DNA of 64,000 bases from CAIWHR01 sp963709525 (lineage in GTDB: Bacteria > Pseudomonadota > Gammaproteobacteria > Burkholderiales > Casimicrobiaceae), in the NCBI GenBank assembly GCA_963709525.1, contig CAVPXB010000004.1:62001-126000 (forward strand), in the 5' to 3' direction. The position numbers were made by a program, and so were the translations under genes. Numbering within the stretch: position 1 is the first letter of the stretch; each line of letters opens with the position of its first letter. This document shows positions 8,084 to 16,336 of this stretch, in pieces. The notes under the pieces were generated by a model that saw only the letters and a list, made by a program, of their open reading frames with translations, was not told the origin of the DNA and did no database searches.

Positions 8084-10407
8084 CAGAAGATCTGCTCGCG
8101 GATATCCTTGCCCGGCTGTCCCGCCGCTCCGGCGGGTCCCATGCTGTCATCGCGGCCGCGCGGTGGAAACTCGGCCAGGAAATACTCGATCAGCGTGCCG
8201 CCCTCGTCGTGCAGCCCCGTTTCGGTGTTGATTCGCGCGGCGATGATCCCTTCGGGCTGCGCCAGATTCGCTTCCGGGGTGCCCTTCAAGGCCTTCTGCA
8301 TATAGGCGATCCACATCGGCAATGCCGCCACGCTGCCGGTTTCGTTCGCTCCCAGCGTCCTCGGCTGATCGAATCCGATCCAGGCGACACCGACCAGCGC
8401 TGCGTTGTAGCCGCAGAACCACGCGTCGACATTCTCGTTGGTGGTGCCGGTCTTGCCGGCGATATCACGCCGACCCAGGACCAGTGCCCGGGTGGCGGTT
8501 CCGTAGGCCACCACATCCTTCAGCAGCGACGTCATCAGCCAGGCATTGCGGGGGTCGATTGCGCGCTCGGCGTTTGCGTCCGCCACCTGGGGCGAGGCTT
8601 CCGACAGCGTGTTGCCCTTGGCGTCGACGACCTTGGCAATCAGAAACGGGGCGACGCGATAGCCGCCGTTGGCGAAGGTCGCGTAGGCGCCGACCATCTG
8701 GATGGGCGTCGCTGCGCCGGCACCGAGGCCCATGGTCAGATAGGGCGGATGCAGTTTGGGGTCGAAGCCGAAGCGGCTGATGTAATCCTGGGCATAGAGG
8801 GGGCCGATGGCCTGCAGCACGCGAACGGTGACCAGGTTCTTGGATCGCGCCAGAGCGGTCCTGACGCGCATCGGGCCTTCGAACTTCCCGTCATAGTTCT
8901 TGGGTTCCCATTCCGTGCCGCCCGCTTTGTCCGCAGGCACGAAGAACGGCGCGTCGTTGACGACCGTGGCCGGCGTGAAGCCCTTTTCGAGGGCGGCCGA
9001 GTAGATGAACGGCTTGAAGGCCGAACCTGGCTGGCGCTGTGCCTGCGTGACATGATTGAACTTGTTGCGCTCGAAGTCGAATCCTCCGACCAGCGAGACG
9101 ATCGCCCCGTCCTTCGGGCGCATGGACACGAAGGCTGCCTCGGCCTGCGGCAACTGGGCGATCGACCACCGGCCTTTGTCGTCCTGCGCCAGACGAACCA
9201 CCGCACCCCGGCGGATACGGGTAGCCGGCGCGGCCTTGTCGCCGATCGACCGGGAGACAAAGCGCAGACTGTCGCCTACAACTTTCACCTCTTCGCCGTC
9301 GGCCAGCACGGTGGTGACCTCGGTCGCGCTGGCGGCGATGACCACCGCCGCCGGCAGGCCTTCGCTGTCCGGCGCTTCCTGGAACGCCTTTTCCAGCGCA
9401 GCGTCGAAATCCGCGGGCGCGTCGGGCAGGTTGACGTACGCTTCCGGTCCGCGGTACCCGTGGCGACGGTCGTAATCGAGCACTCCTCGACGCAGAGCGG
9501 CATATGCGGCCTCCTGGTCGGCCTTGCGGATGGTCGTGTAGACCGTCAGTCCGCGGTGGTAGGCCTCCTCGCCGTAAGCCTCGAAAACCACTTGGCGCGC
9601 CATCTCGGCGACGAACTCGCCATGGCTCGACGCCGACTCCCGCAACCCCTGGCGGACAGCAAGTGGCGCAGTTTGTGCTTCCTTGTACTGCACATCGCTC
9701 AGGAATCGCAGATCGTGCATACGCCGCAACACATAGAGCTGCCGGGTTTTCGCCCGTTTGGGGTTGGTGACGGGGTTGAACGCCGACGGGGCCTTGGGCA
9801 GTCCGGCCAGCATGGCGGCCTCGGCGGCAGAGACGTCCTTGAGCGACTTGCCGAAATAGATCTGCGCCGCCGCGGCGAAGCCGTAGGCGCGTTGCCCGAG
9901 GAAGATCTGGTTGAGGTAGAGCTGGAAGATATCGTCCTTGCCGAGATTCGCCTCGATTTTCCAGGCGAGCAGGACTTCGCGCAGTTTGCGGGTAACGGTC
10001 TTTTCCCGGGTGAGGAAAAAGTTGCGCGCCACCTGCATGGTGATCGTGCCCGCGCCCTGCTGCGTGCCGCTGGTCACGTTGGCGACAGCCGCGCGGAGGA
10101 CGCTGATGTAGTCGACGCCTCCATGCGAGTAGAAACGTTCGTCTTCGGCGGCCAAAATCGCCTTTTTCATCACATCCGGCACATCGGCGATGTTCACGAC
10201 GGCACGCCGCTCCTCGCCAAACTCGCCCAGAAGTTCCCCTTCGACAGTCAGGATTCGCAGCGGGATCTTGGGCTGGTAATCGGTCAGGCTTTCAAGCGAT
10301 GGCAGCGTCGGATAAAGCAGTGCCAGGACGAAGGCGCCGAGCAACGCGCCCACGGCCGCAAGGCCAAGCAGGACGGAGCTGACGTACAAGAGCCAACGCT
10401 TTAGCAT
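8083..10407 (-). CDS. mrcA: penicillin-binding protein 1A, bifunctional transglycosylase/transpeptidase
   Basis: Class A PBP that polymerises and cross-links peptidoglycan at the inner membrane. 774 residues from the chosen ATG (MLKRWLLYVSS). A single TM anchor occupies about 5-32. The GT51 glycosyltransferase domain includes AAEDERFYSHGG (about 86-97, catalytic Glu), QGAGTITMQVARN and RKLREVLLAWKIE. An OB-like insertion follows near 290-420. The transpeptidase motifs are SAFK (Ser about 462), SKN (about 523) and KTGT (about 660). The C-terminal tail is short and Gly/Asp-rich. It faces pilM divergently, as in most beta- and gammaproteobacteria, and has a perfect TATAAT about 42 bases upstream of the start. 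All catalytic motifs are intact. Confidence 0.96.
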   Translation of the reverse strand: MLKRWLLYVSSVLLGLAAVGALLGAFVLALLYPTLPSLESLTDYQPKIPLRILTVEGELLGEFGEERRAVVNIADVPDVMKKAILAAEDERFYSHGGVDYISVLRAAVANVTSGTQQGAGTITMQVARNFFLTREKTVTRKLREVLLAWKIEANLGKDDIFQLYLNQIFLGQRAYGFAAAAQIYFGKSLKDVSAAEAAMLAGLPKAPSAFNPVTNPKRAKTRQLYVLRRMHDLRFLSDVQYKEAQTAPLAVRQGLRESASSHGEFVAEMARQVVFEAYGEEAYHRGLTVYTTIRKADQEAAYAALRRGVLDYDRRHGYRGPEAYVNLPDAPADFDAALEKAFQEAPDSEGLPAAVVIAASATEVTTVLADGEEVKVVGDSLRFVSRSIGDKAAPATRIRRGAVVRLAQDDKGRWSIAQLPQAEAAFVSMRPKDGAIVSLVGGFDFERNKFNHVTQAQRQPGSAFKPFIYSAALEKGFTPATVVNDAPFFVPADKAGGTEWEPKNYDGKFEGPMRVRTALARSKNLVTVRVLQAIGPLYAQDYISRFGFDPKLHPPYLTMGLGAGAATPIQMVGAYATFANGGYRVAPFLIAKVVDAKGNTLSEASPQVADANAERAIDPRNAWLMTSLLKDVVAYGTATRALVLGRRDIAGKTGTTNENVDAWFCGYNAALVGVAWIGFDQPRTLGANETGSVAALPMWIAYMQKALKGTPEANLAQPEGIIAARINTETGLHDEGGTLIEYFLAEFPPRGRDDSMGPAGAAGQPGKDIREQIF

Positions 10408-10448
10408 GGGTGAATAAAACTTGCCGGACTGAAGGGGAATGTGGCGCA

Positions 10449-10454
10449 ATTATA
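10449..10454 (-). promoter_or_regulatory. -10 element of the mrcA promoter
   Basis: Reading on the minus strand the sequence is TATAAT, a perfect sigma-70 -10 hexamer, 42 bases before the mrcA ATG. A weak TTGAGT lies 15 bases further upstream (10475-10470), so the -35 is poor or spacing is non-ideal. Placement in the divergent mrcA/pilM spacer supports the call; the transcription start is inferred. Confidence 0.55.
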
Positions 10455-10494
10455 GGCGGGCACGCAACAACTCAACCCGCGCAGGGTAAACAAT

Positions 10495-10535
10495 TTGACA
10501 ATCTTGATACTTGCTGCCAACCTTTAATGTAGATT
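10495..10535 (+). promoter_or_regulatory. AT-rich promoter region of the pilMNOPQ operon
   Basis: The 40 bases before pilM are strikingly AT-rich in a GC-rich genome. TTGACA occurs at 10495-10500 and TTGATA at 10504-10509; candidate -10 sequences are TTTAAT (10523-10528) or TAATGT (10525-10530). None is at ideal 17-base spacing, so I mark a promoter region without choosing one hexamer pair. It would drive the pilus operon divergently from mrcA. Confidence 0.5.
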
Positions 10536-10559
10536 ATTAGCATTGCGCACAAGGCTGCT

Positions 10560-11651
10560 ATGCTCGCTGAAAAATTTGCTCCTGCCTTGGATCTGTTCAA
10601 GACCAAGGCCCCGTCGCTGATCGGCGTCGACATCAGTTCGAGCTCGATCAAGCTGGTCGAGCTCGCCGATGCGGGCAAGGGGGCCTTTCGTCTTGAGCGT
10701 TACGCCATCGAGCCGCTGGCGAAGGACGTCGTCGCCGACGGCAACATCGCGAACCTCGACCAGGTCAGCGACGCGCTGAAGCGCGGATGGAAGCGCCTGG
10801 GTTCGCGGCATCGCAACGTCGCAATGGCCCTGCCGGCGGCCATGGTCATCACCAAGAAGATCATCGTACCCTCCGGGCAGAAGGAGGAGGAACTCGAGCT
10901 GATGGTCGAGGCCGAGGCCAATCAGTACATCCCTTTTGCCCTGGACGAGGTGAACCTCGATTTCCAGATCCTGGGGCCGGCACCGAATAACCCCGACGAG
11001 GTCGAGGTGCTGATCGCCGCCTCGCGCAAGGAAAAAGTGGAGGATCGGGTCGCCATCGCCGAGGCGGCGGGACTGAAGCCCCGGGTGATGGACGTCGAGT
11101 CCTACGCCACGCAGGAGGCGTTCAAGCTCATCGCGCCGTCGCTGCCCGCCAACGGGCGTGACCAGAACATCGCCTTGCTCGACATCGGTGCCCACGTCAC
11201 GCACTTCTACGTGCTCCGCAACAACCAGTTCCTGTTTTCGCGCGATCAGGCCTTCGGCGGCAACCAGCTGACCCACGACATCCAGCGGGCCTTCAATCTG
11301 TCGCCCGAGGAAGCCGAATCGGCAAAGAAGAACCAGGGATTGCCGGAGAACTACGACGCCGATGTCCTGCAGCCGTTCATGGAAACGCTGGCGCTGGAAG
11401 TCACCCGGGCGCTGCAGTTCTTCTTTACGTCGACCTCGTACAGCCAGGTCGACCAGGTGATCCTGGCTGGAGGCTGCGCGCTGCTGCCGGGGCTCGACGA
11501 GCTCGTCGCCAAGCGGGCCGGGGTCGCGACGATGATCGCGAATCCCTTCGCCAGCATGACGGCGTCCGAACGCATCCGGCCGCGGCAGCTGGCGCAGGAC
11601 GCGCCGTTGTTGCTGGTCGCCTGCGGGCTCGCGCTGCGGAGCTTCGGATGA
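10560..11651 (+). CDS. pilM: type IV pilus inner-membrane assembly protein PilM
   Basis: Actin-like (FtsA/SHS2 fold) cytoplasmic protein that binds the N-terminus of PilN and links the pilus alignment complex to the cytoplasm. 363 residues, usual length. Nucleotide-binding features include GVDISSSSIKLVEL (about 21-34) and the phosphate-2 segment LLDIGAHVTHFYVLRN, and the family segment SRDQAFGGNQLTHDIQ is present. The C-terminal QVILAGGCALLPGLDELV is the adenosine-binding part. First gene of pilMNOPQ; its stop overlaps the pilN start by four bases (ATGA). Confidence 0.96.
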   Translation: MLAEKFAPALDLFKTKAPSLIGVDISSSSIKLVELADAGKGAFRLERYAIEPLAKDVVADGNIANLDQVSDALKRGWKRLGSRHRNVAMALPAAMVITKKIIVPSGQKEEELELMVEAEANQYIPFALDEVNLDFQILGPAPNNPDEVEVLIAASRKEKVEDRVAIAEAAGLKPRVMDVESYATQEAFKLIAPSLPANGRDQNIALLDIGAHVTHFYVLRNNQFLFSRDQAFGGNQLTHDIQRAFNLSPEEAESAKKNQGLPENYDADVLQPFMETLALEVTRALQFFFTSTSYSQVDQVILAGGCALLPGLDELVAKRAGVATMIANPFASMTASERIRPRQLAQDAPLLLVACGLALRSFG

Positions 11652-12340
11652 GCGCGGGCGCCGTGCGCATCAACCTGCTCCCCCACCGCGAGCAGAAGCG
11701 GGTGGCGCGGCAGCGTCAGTTCATATCGCTCGCAATCAGCCTCGCCATCCTCGGTCTCGCGGTCATCGGCCTCGTGCACATGATCATGGCGAGCCAGATC
11801 GACGGCCAGCAAAGCCGCAACGCGCTGCTAAAATCCGAGATCACGAAACTCGACGAGCAGATCCGCGAAATCGACAAGTTGCGCGAACAGACCCAGGCAC
11901 TGCTCGCCCGCAAACAGGTCGTCGAAACCCTGCAAACCAACCGGACCGAAGCCGTCCACCTGCTCGACCAGCTGGTGCGCCAGCTTCCGGACGGCATCTA
12001 CCTGCGTTCGGTGAAGCAGCAGGGCACGCGGGTGACCTTGATCGGCTACGCACAATCCAACTCCCGCGTGTCGACGCTGATGCGCAACATCGAGAGTTCG
12101 CCCTGGCTGGTCGCGCCCGAGCTGGTGGAGATCAAGTCGGTTCCGGTGCCCGGTTCCACGGCAGCACGCGAAGGCGGGCCGCGCATCAACGAGTTCACGC
12201 TCAATCTGCAGATAAAGCGCGCCGCGCCGCCCCCCGAGCTCATCGAGACCGCGCCGGGCAAGGCGGGCTCGCCCGCGCCGCCGGCCAAGGCCGGCTCGCC
12301 ATCGCCGGCGCCCGCAGCCGCGAAGGGAGGCAAGGCATGA
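11648..12340 (+). CDS. pilN: type IV pilus assembly protein PilN
   Basis: Bitopic inner-membrane protein of the pilus alignment complex, partner of PilM (through the N-terminal INLLPHRE motif, residues about 8-15) and of PilO. One TM helix at about 24-46 is followed by a coiled coil (roughly 48-90, KSEITKLDEQIREIDKLREQ) and a ferredoxin-like periplasmic domain. The C-terminal about 35 residues are a low-complexity Pro/Ala/Lys tail (KAGSPAPPAKAGSPSPAP) not usual for PilN. 230 residues, slightly long for the family because of that tail. ATGA overlaps at both ends show tight coupling with pilM and pilO. Confidence 0.95.
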   Translation: MSAGAVRINLLPHREQKRVARQRQFISLAISLAILGLAVIGLVHMIMASQIDGQQSRNALLKSEITKLDEQIREIDKLREQTQALLARKQVVETLQTNRTEAVHLLDQLVRQLPDGIYLRSVKQQGTRVTLIGYAQSNSRVSTLMRNIESSPWLVAPELVEIKSVPVPGSTAAREGGPRINEFTLNLQIKRAAPPPELIETAPGKAGSPAPPAKAGSPSPAPAAAKGGKA

Positions 12341-12969
12341 CCTTCGACGACATCCGCCGGCTCAACCTTCGCGACGTCGGCAATTGGCCGCTGTGGCCGA
12401 AAATGGCGTTCCTGGCGCTGCTGTTCCTGGTCATCGTCGCGGCCGGTGCCTATTTTGACTGGAAGGACCAGTTCGACGCACTGGAGCGGGTGCAGGCCGA
12501 GGAGGTGAAGCTCCGCGAGCAGTACAAGGACAAGAAGAACAAGGCCATCAACTACGACCTCTATCGCCAGCAGCTGGCCGAGATCGAGCAGTCCTTCGGT
12601 GCGCTGTTGAAGCAGTTGCCGAACAAATCCGAGATGGATGCCTTGCTCACCGACATCAATCAGGCGGGGCTGGGGCGCGGACTCTCGTTCGAACTCTTCA
12701 AGCCTGCCGCCTCCGAGCGAATGGCCGAGTTCTACGCTGAGCTCCCGATCAGCATCAAGATCACCGGCAACTACCACGACATGGGCGCGTTCGCGAGCGA
12801 CGTCGCGCAACTTCCGCGCATCGTGACCCTGAACGATATCGCGGTGGCGAACGACAAGGGCATGCTCACGCTCGATGCCGTGGCGAAGACCTTCCGTTAC
12901 CTGGACGAAGACGAAATCGCCAAGCAGCGCAAGCTCGCCAAGGAAGCGAAAGAAAAGGGCAAGAAATGA
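12337..12969 (+). CDS. pilO: type IV pilus assembly protein PilO
   Basis: Bitopic inner-membrane protein that heterodimerises with PilN and contacts PilP. 210 residues. A TM helix spans about 27-46 (MAFLALLFLVIVAAGAYF). A coiled coil (about 50-100) precedes the periplasmic ferredoxin-like domain containing the conserved NKSEMDALLTDINQAGLGRGL segment and ISIKITGNYHDMGAFASDVA. The C-terminus is Lys/Glu-rich. Overlaps pilN and pilP by ATGA at both junctions. Confidence 0.95.
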   Translation: MTFDDIRRLNLRDVGNWPLWPKMAFLALLFLVIVAAGAYFDWKDQFDALERVQAEEVKLREQYKDKKNKAINYDLYRQQLAEIEQSFGALLKQLPNKSEMDALLTDINQAGLGRGLSFELFKPAASERMAEFYAELPISIKITGNYHDMGAFASDVAQLPRIVTLNDIAVANDKGMLTLDAVAKTFRYLDEDEIAKQRKLAKEAKEKGKK

Positions 12970-13488
12970 GACCATGGCTGGCGCTGGCGGTGGGCGCGGG
13001 CTTCGCGCTTGCAGGGTGTGGTGGTGAAAGCCACCAGGATCTGCGGGCGTGGATGGCCGAGCAGGGCAAAGGCGCCAAGGGCAGGCTCGAGCCCTTGCCG
13101 CAGGTCAAGCCCTACGAGCCGTTTGCGTACAACGCGTTCGATCTTTCCGATCCGTTCAAGCCGCGAAAGATCGAGCCGGTCAAAGGGACCAGCAAGCTCG
13201 GCTCCCGATCTCGCGCGGCGCAAGGAAGCGCTCGAGGCGTATCCGCTCGAGTCGCTCAGCATGGTCGGGACCTTGCAGAAGGACAAGATCGTCTTCGCCC
13301 TTGTGCGCACGCCGGACAAGGAAGTCTATCAGGTCCGCACCGGTAACCACCTCGGACAGAATTACGGGGTCGTCACCAGCGTGGCCGATGGCGAATTGAA
13401 GCTGAAAGAACTGGTGCAGGATGGCGCGGGAGACTGGAGCGAGCGCAACAGCACGCTGATGCTCCTCCAGGCCGACACGAAGAAATAG
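12966..13488 (+). pseudogene. pilP: type IV pilus lipoprotein PilP (apparent 1-base frameshift)
   Basis: PilP is an inner-membrane lipoprotein joining PilNO to the PilQ secretin. The start (ATG 12966, overlapping the pilO stop) gives a signal peptide with lipobox ALAGC and the expected FDLSDPFKPRKIEP segment. After KGTSKL the frame is lost. The next frame continues exactly as the family does (APDLARRKEALEAYPLES, then SMVGTLQKD and the HQ-like beta domain to QADTKK at 13488). One surplus G in the GG at 13200-13201 accounts for it. Corrected length is about 173 residues. Because pilQ and the rest of the operon are intact, a base-calling error is the likely cause; a true mutation would abolish piliation. 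Confidence 0.88.
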
Positions 13489-13499
13489 GAGCGGGGACA

Positions 13500-15764
13500 A
13501 TGAGCGCGTTCGTTTGGCTTGACAACTTCGCGATCCGGGGCCGCCTCGCGCCCGGTCTGTGGGGTCTTCGCACCCTGGTCGCGGCGGTTTTGGCGCTGGC
13601 GGCGTCCGGGGCCGCGTTCGCGCAGGCGGCGAACAGCATCGACGCGCTGTCGGTGATGAAGGGGACCTCGGGCAACACGATCGTCAGGTTCACCCTGAAG
13701 TCCCCGCCGGCCAATCCGCCCGCCGGATTCGCCATCGCCAGCCCCGCACGCATCGCGCTCGATTTTCTTGACACCGGCAACGGCCTCGGAAGCACGCAGC
13801 GCGTCGTCGACGACCCGGCGTTGCGCAGCCTCAACGTGATCCAGGCCGGCAATCGCACGCGGGTGGTGTTCAACCTCAATCGCCCGCAGACCTTTTCGAC
13901 GCAGGTCGACGGCAATAACGTGCTGGTCACGCTCTTCGATCAGTCCGAGCAACTGGACGCGAAGGCGCAGACGGTGCAGCGCTTTGCCGAGTCGCGGCCA
14001 GGCGATGTCCAGCACGCGTTGCGCGACATCGACTTCCGGCGCGGCAAGAACGGCGAGGGCAGGATCATCGTCGACCTGTCCGACAACTCGACGGGCATCG
14101 ACATCCGCCAGCAGGGCAAGTCGCTGATCGTCGATTTTCTCAGGACCAACCTGCCGCGCAACCTCGAACGCCGGCTCGACGTCCAGGATTTCGGGACACC
14201 GGTGACGACGGTGGACACCTTCAACCAGGGTGGCAATGCGCGGATGGTGATCGAGCCCAAGGGCTTGTGGGAGCATTCGGCCTACCAGACCGACAACCGG
14301 TTCATCATCGAGGTGAAGCCGATCCAGGAGGACCCCAACCGCCTGACGCAGGGCACGCGGCAGGGGTACAAGGGCGAGCGGCTGTCGCTCAACTTCCAGA
14401 ACGTCGAAGTGCGCGCGGTGCTGCAGGTCATCGCCGATTTCACCGGCCTCAACATCATCACCAGCGACACCGTCCAGGGCAGCCTCACGCTGCGCCTCAA
14501 GGACATCCCCTGGGATCAGGCGCTCGACATCATCATGCAGACCAAGGCGCTGGACATGCGCAAGAACGGCAGCGTCGTGCTGATCGCTCCGCGCGAGGAA
14601 CTGGCCCTCAAGGAAAAGCAGCAGCTTGAATCGCAGCTGCAGCTCAGCGATCTCGAGCCGATCGTGTCGGAGTCGTTCCAGCTCAACTACACCAAGGCGT
14701 CGGATCTGCAGAACCTGATCAGCACGAATCGGCAGCAGCAGTACGGGGCGGGCGCCGGGCAGACCGCCGGGACCGGCGGGCAGGGGTCGATCCTGTCCAA
14801 ACGCGGGGTGGCAATGGTCGATCCGCGCTCGAACATCCTTTTCGTCCAGGATACCGCGACGCGGATGGAGGAAGTGCGCAAGATCATCCGCCAGATCGAC
14901 ACTGCGGTGCGCCAGGTGCTGATCGAGGCGCGCATCGTCATCGCCGGTGACAAGTTCAGCAAGCAGCTGGGCGCGCGATTCGGGTTGCAGACCGGGTTCA
15001 CGCTCAACAACCGGTATGCGGCGGGCATGGGTGGAAATCTCAACACCCAGCCGGTCGTGCGCCTCGAGGGCGACAAGCTGATCCGTGAAACGCGGACCCA
15101 GACCCCATTCGAGCTCGCCTCCGGCATCGCGAGCGCCGGTTATTCGGATTCGCCGCAGTTGAACATCAATCTGCCGGTGTCGAATCCTGCGGGCCAGCTT
15201 GCCCTGACGCTGATCAACCTGGGCAGCGGCAACCTCATCAATCTCGAGCTGTCCGCGCTTGAATCGGACTCCCGCGGCAAGGTGGTCTCGAGCCCCCGCG
15301 TCGTCACCGCCGACAACCAGAAGGCGCACATCGAGCAGGGTACCGAGATTCCCTACGTGACCCCCGGGTCCGCCAACTCGCCGGCTACCGTCCAGTTCAA
15401 GAAGGCCGTGTTGTCGCTGGATGTCACGCCGCAGATCACGCCCGACAACCGCATCATCATGACGGTCGAGATCCGCAAGGATTCCGTGGGGCAGTACGTT
15501 CAGTTGGGCGGTGGTTTTCAGGTGCCATCGATCGACACCAAGAACGTGACGACGCAGATCGCGGTGAACAATGGTGACACGGCGGTCATCGGCGGCATCT
15601 ACGAAGAGACCATCAACAACGATGTCACGAAGGTGCCTTTCCTCGGCGATCTGCCCATTGTCGGCTGGGCGTTCCGACTGCAGGGCCGGACCAGCGAGAA
15701 GACCGAGTTGCTGATCTTCCTGACGCCGCGCGTAGTCAAGGATACGGTCAGCGTCGCCAAGTAG
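13500..15764 (+). CDS. pilQ: type IV pilus secretin PilQ
   Basis: Outer-membrane secretin forming the pilus exit pore. 754 residues with a signal peptide cleaved near AAFAQA (about 40). There are two AMIN peptidoglycan-binding domains (about 45-150 and 170-275), an STN/secretin N0 domain (GERLSLNFQNVEVRAVLQVI, about 298), an N1/NolW region (about 385-470, with the Gly-rich loop GAGAGQTAGTGGQG), and the C-terminal secretin domain (about 530-750) with the signature GDTAVIGGIYEE and P-F-L-G-D-L-P-I. A ribosome site GGAGCGGGG precedes the ATG. Last gene of the pil operon; aroK follows 41 bases later. Confidence 0.97.
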   Translation: MSAFVWLDNFAIRGRLAPGLWGLRTLVAAVLALAASGAAFAQAANSIDALSVMKGTSGNTIVRFTLKSPPANPPAGFAIASPARIALDFLDTGNGLGSTQRVVDDPALRSLNVIQAGNRTRVVFNLNRPQTFSTQVDGNNVLVTLFDQSEQLDAKAQTVQRFAESRPGDVQHALRDIDFRRGKNGEGRIIVDLSDNSTGIDIRQQGKSLIVDFLRTNLPRNLERRLDVQDFGTPVTTVDTFNQGGNARMVIEPKGLWEHSAYQTDNRFIIEVKPIQEDPNRLTQGTRQGYKGERLSLNFQNVEVRAVLQVIADFTGLNIITSDTVQGSLTLRLKDIPWDQALDIIMQTKALDMRKNGSVVLIAPREELALKEKQQLESQLQLSDLEPIVSESFQLNYTKASDLQNLISTNRQQQYGAGAGQTAGTGGQGSILSKRGVAMVDPRSNILFVQDTATRMEEVRKIIRQIDTAVRQVLIEARIVIAGDKFSKQLGARFGLQTGFTLNNRYAAGMGGNLNTQPVVRLEGDKLIRETRTQTPFELASGIASAGYSDSPQLNINLPVSNPAGQLALTLINLGSGNLINLELSALESDSRGKVVSSPRVVTADNQKAHIEQGTEIPYVTPGSANSPATVQFKKAVLSLDVTPQITPDNRIIMTVEIRKDSVGQYVQLGGGFQVPSIDTKNVTTQIAVNNGDTAVIGGIYEETINNDVTKVPFLGDLPIVGWAFRLQGRTSEKTELLIFLTPRVVKDTVSVAK

Positions 15765-15798
15765 CTCCCGCGTCGGCCGCCGCTCTTTTCGACTACAA

Positions 15799-15824
15799 TG
15801 CCCCGGTGCATTTGCATCGGGGCA
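15799..15824 (+). promoter_or_regulatory. hairpin spanning the aroK start codon
   Basis: TGCCCCGGTGCA (15799-15810) and TGCATCGGGGCA (15813-15824) are complementary over 12 positions (one G-U pair), leaving 2 bases between; realistically a 10-bp stem with a 6-base loop. The GTG start of aroK (15806-15808) lies inside the left arm. Immediately before it, TACAAT (15794-15799) is a good -10 hexamer placed so that +1 would be at about 15806. No Shine-Dalgarno sequence is visible. Confidence 0.5.
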
Positions 15825-16336
15825 ATTTGTTTCTGGTGGGGCTTCCCGGAGCGGGCAAGACCACGCTCGGTCGTCAGCTCGCCCGCCGCCTGGGCAAGGA
15901 CTTCCTCGACGCGGACATCGAGCTCGAGAGGCGCCTCGGCGTGTCGATCCCGACCATCTTCGAGATCGAGGGCGAAGCGAGTTTTCGCGATCGCGAGCAA
16001 GCCGTGCTCGCCGATCTCGCGGCGCGCACCAACATCGTCCTCGCCACGGGGGGAGGTGTCGTGCTGAGGCAGGCCAATCGCGAATGCCTCAAGAGCAACG
16101 GGACCGTGCTCTACATTCACGCCGAGCCGCCCGTCGTCTACGAACGGACCCGGCGGAGCCGACACCGTCCGCTGCTCAACACGGGGGATCAATTGGACCG
16201 GCTCGTTCAGCTCTACGGCATGCGCGACGCGCTCTATCGCGAGGTCGCGACGGTAGTGATCGAATCCGAGCGCGATTCGATCGCCCGCTTTACGCGGCTC
16301 CTCGAATCCGAACCCCTGCCCGAACCTCCCGCATGA
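15806..16336 (+). CDS. aroK: shikimate kinase I
   Basis: Phosphorylates shikimate to shikimate 3-phosphate in chorismate synthesis (cytoplasm). 176 residues, normal. Walker A is GLPGAGKT (12-19), the shikimate-binding DADIE is about 34-38, Walker-B-like LATGGGVV is near 80, the lid is RTRRSRHRPLL. GTG at 15806 is the only possible start between the pilQ stop and the P-loop in this frame; the upstream ATG at 15798 is out of frame. The start codon is buried in a strong hairpin. Follows pilQ and overlaps aroB (ATGA), the standard proteobacterial pilQ-aroK-aroB order. Confidence 0.95.
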   Translation: MHLHRGNLFLVGLPGAGKTTLGRQLARRLGKDFLDADIELERRLGVSIPTIFEIEGEASFRDREQAVLADLAARTNIVLATGGGVVLRQANRECLKSNGTVLYIHAEPPVVYERTRRSRHRPLLNTGDQLDRLVQLYGMRDALYREVATVVIESERDSIARFTRLLESEPLPEPPA

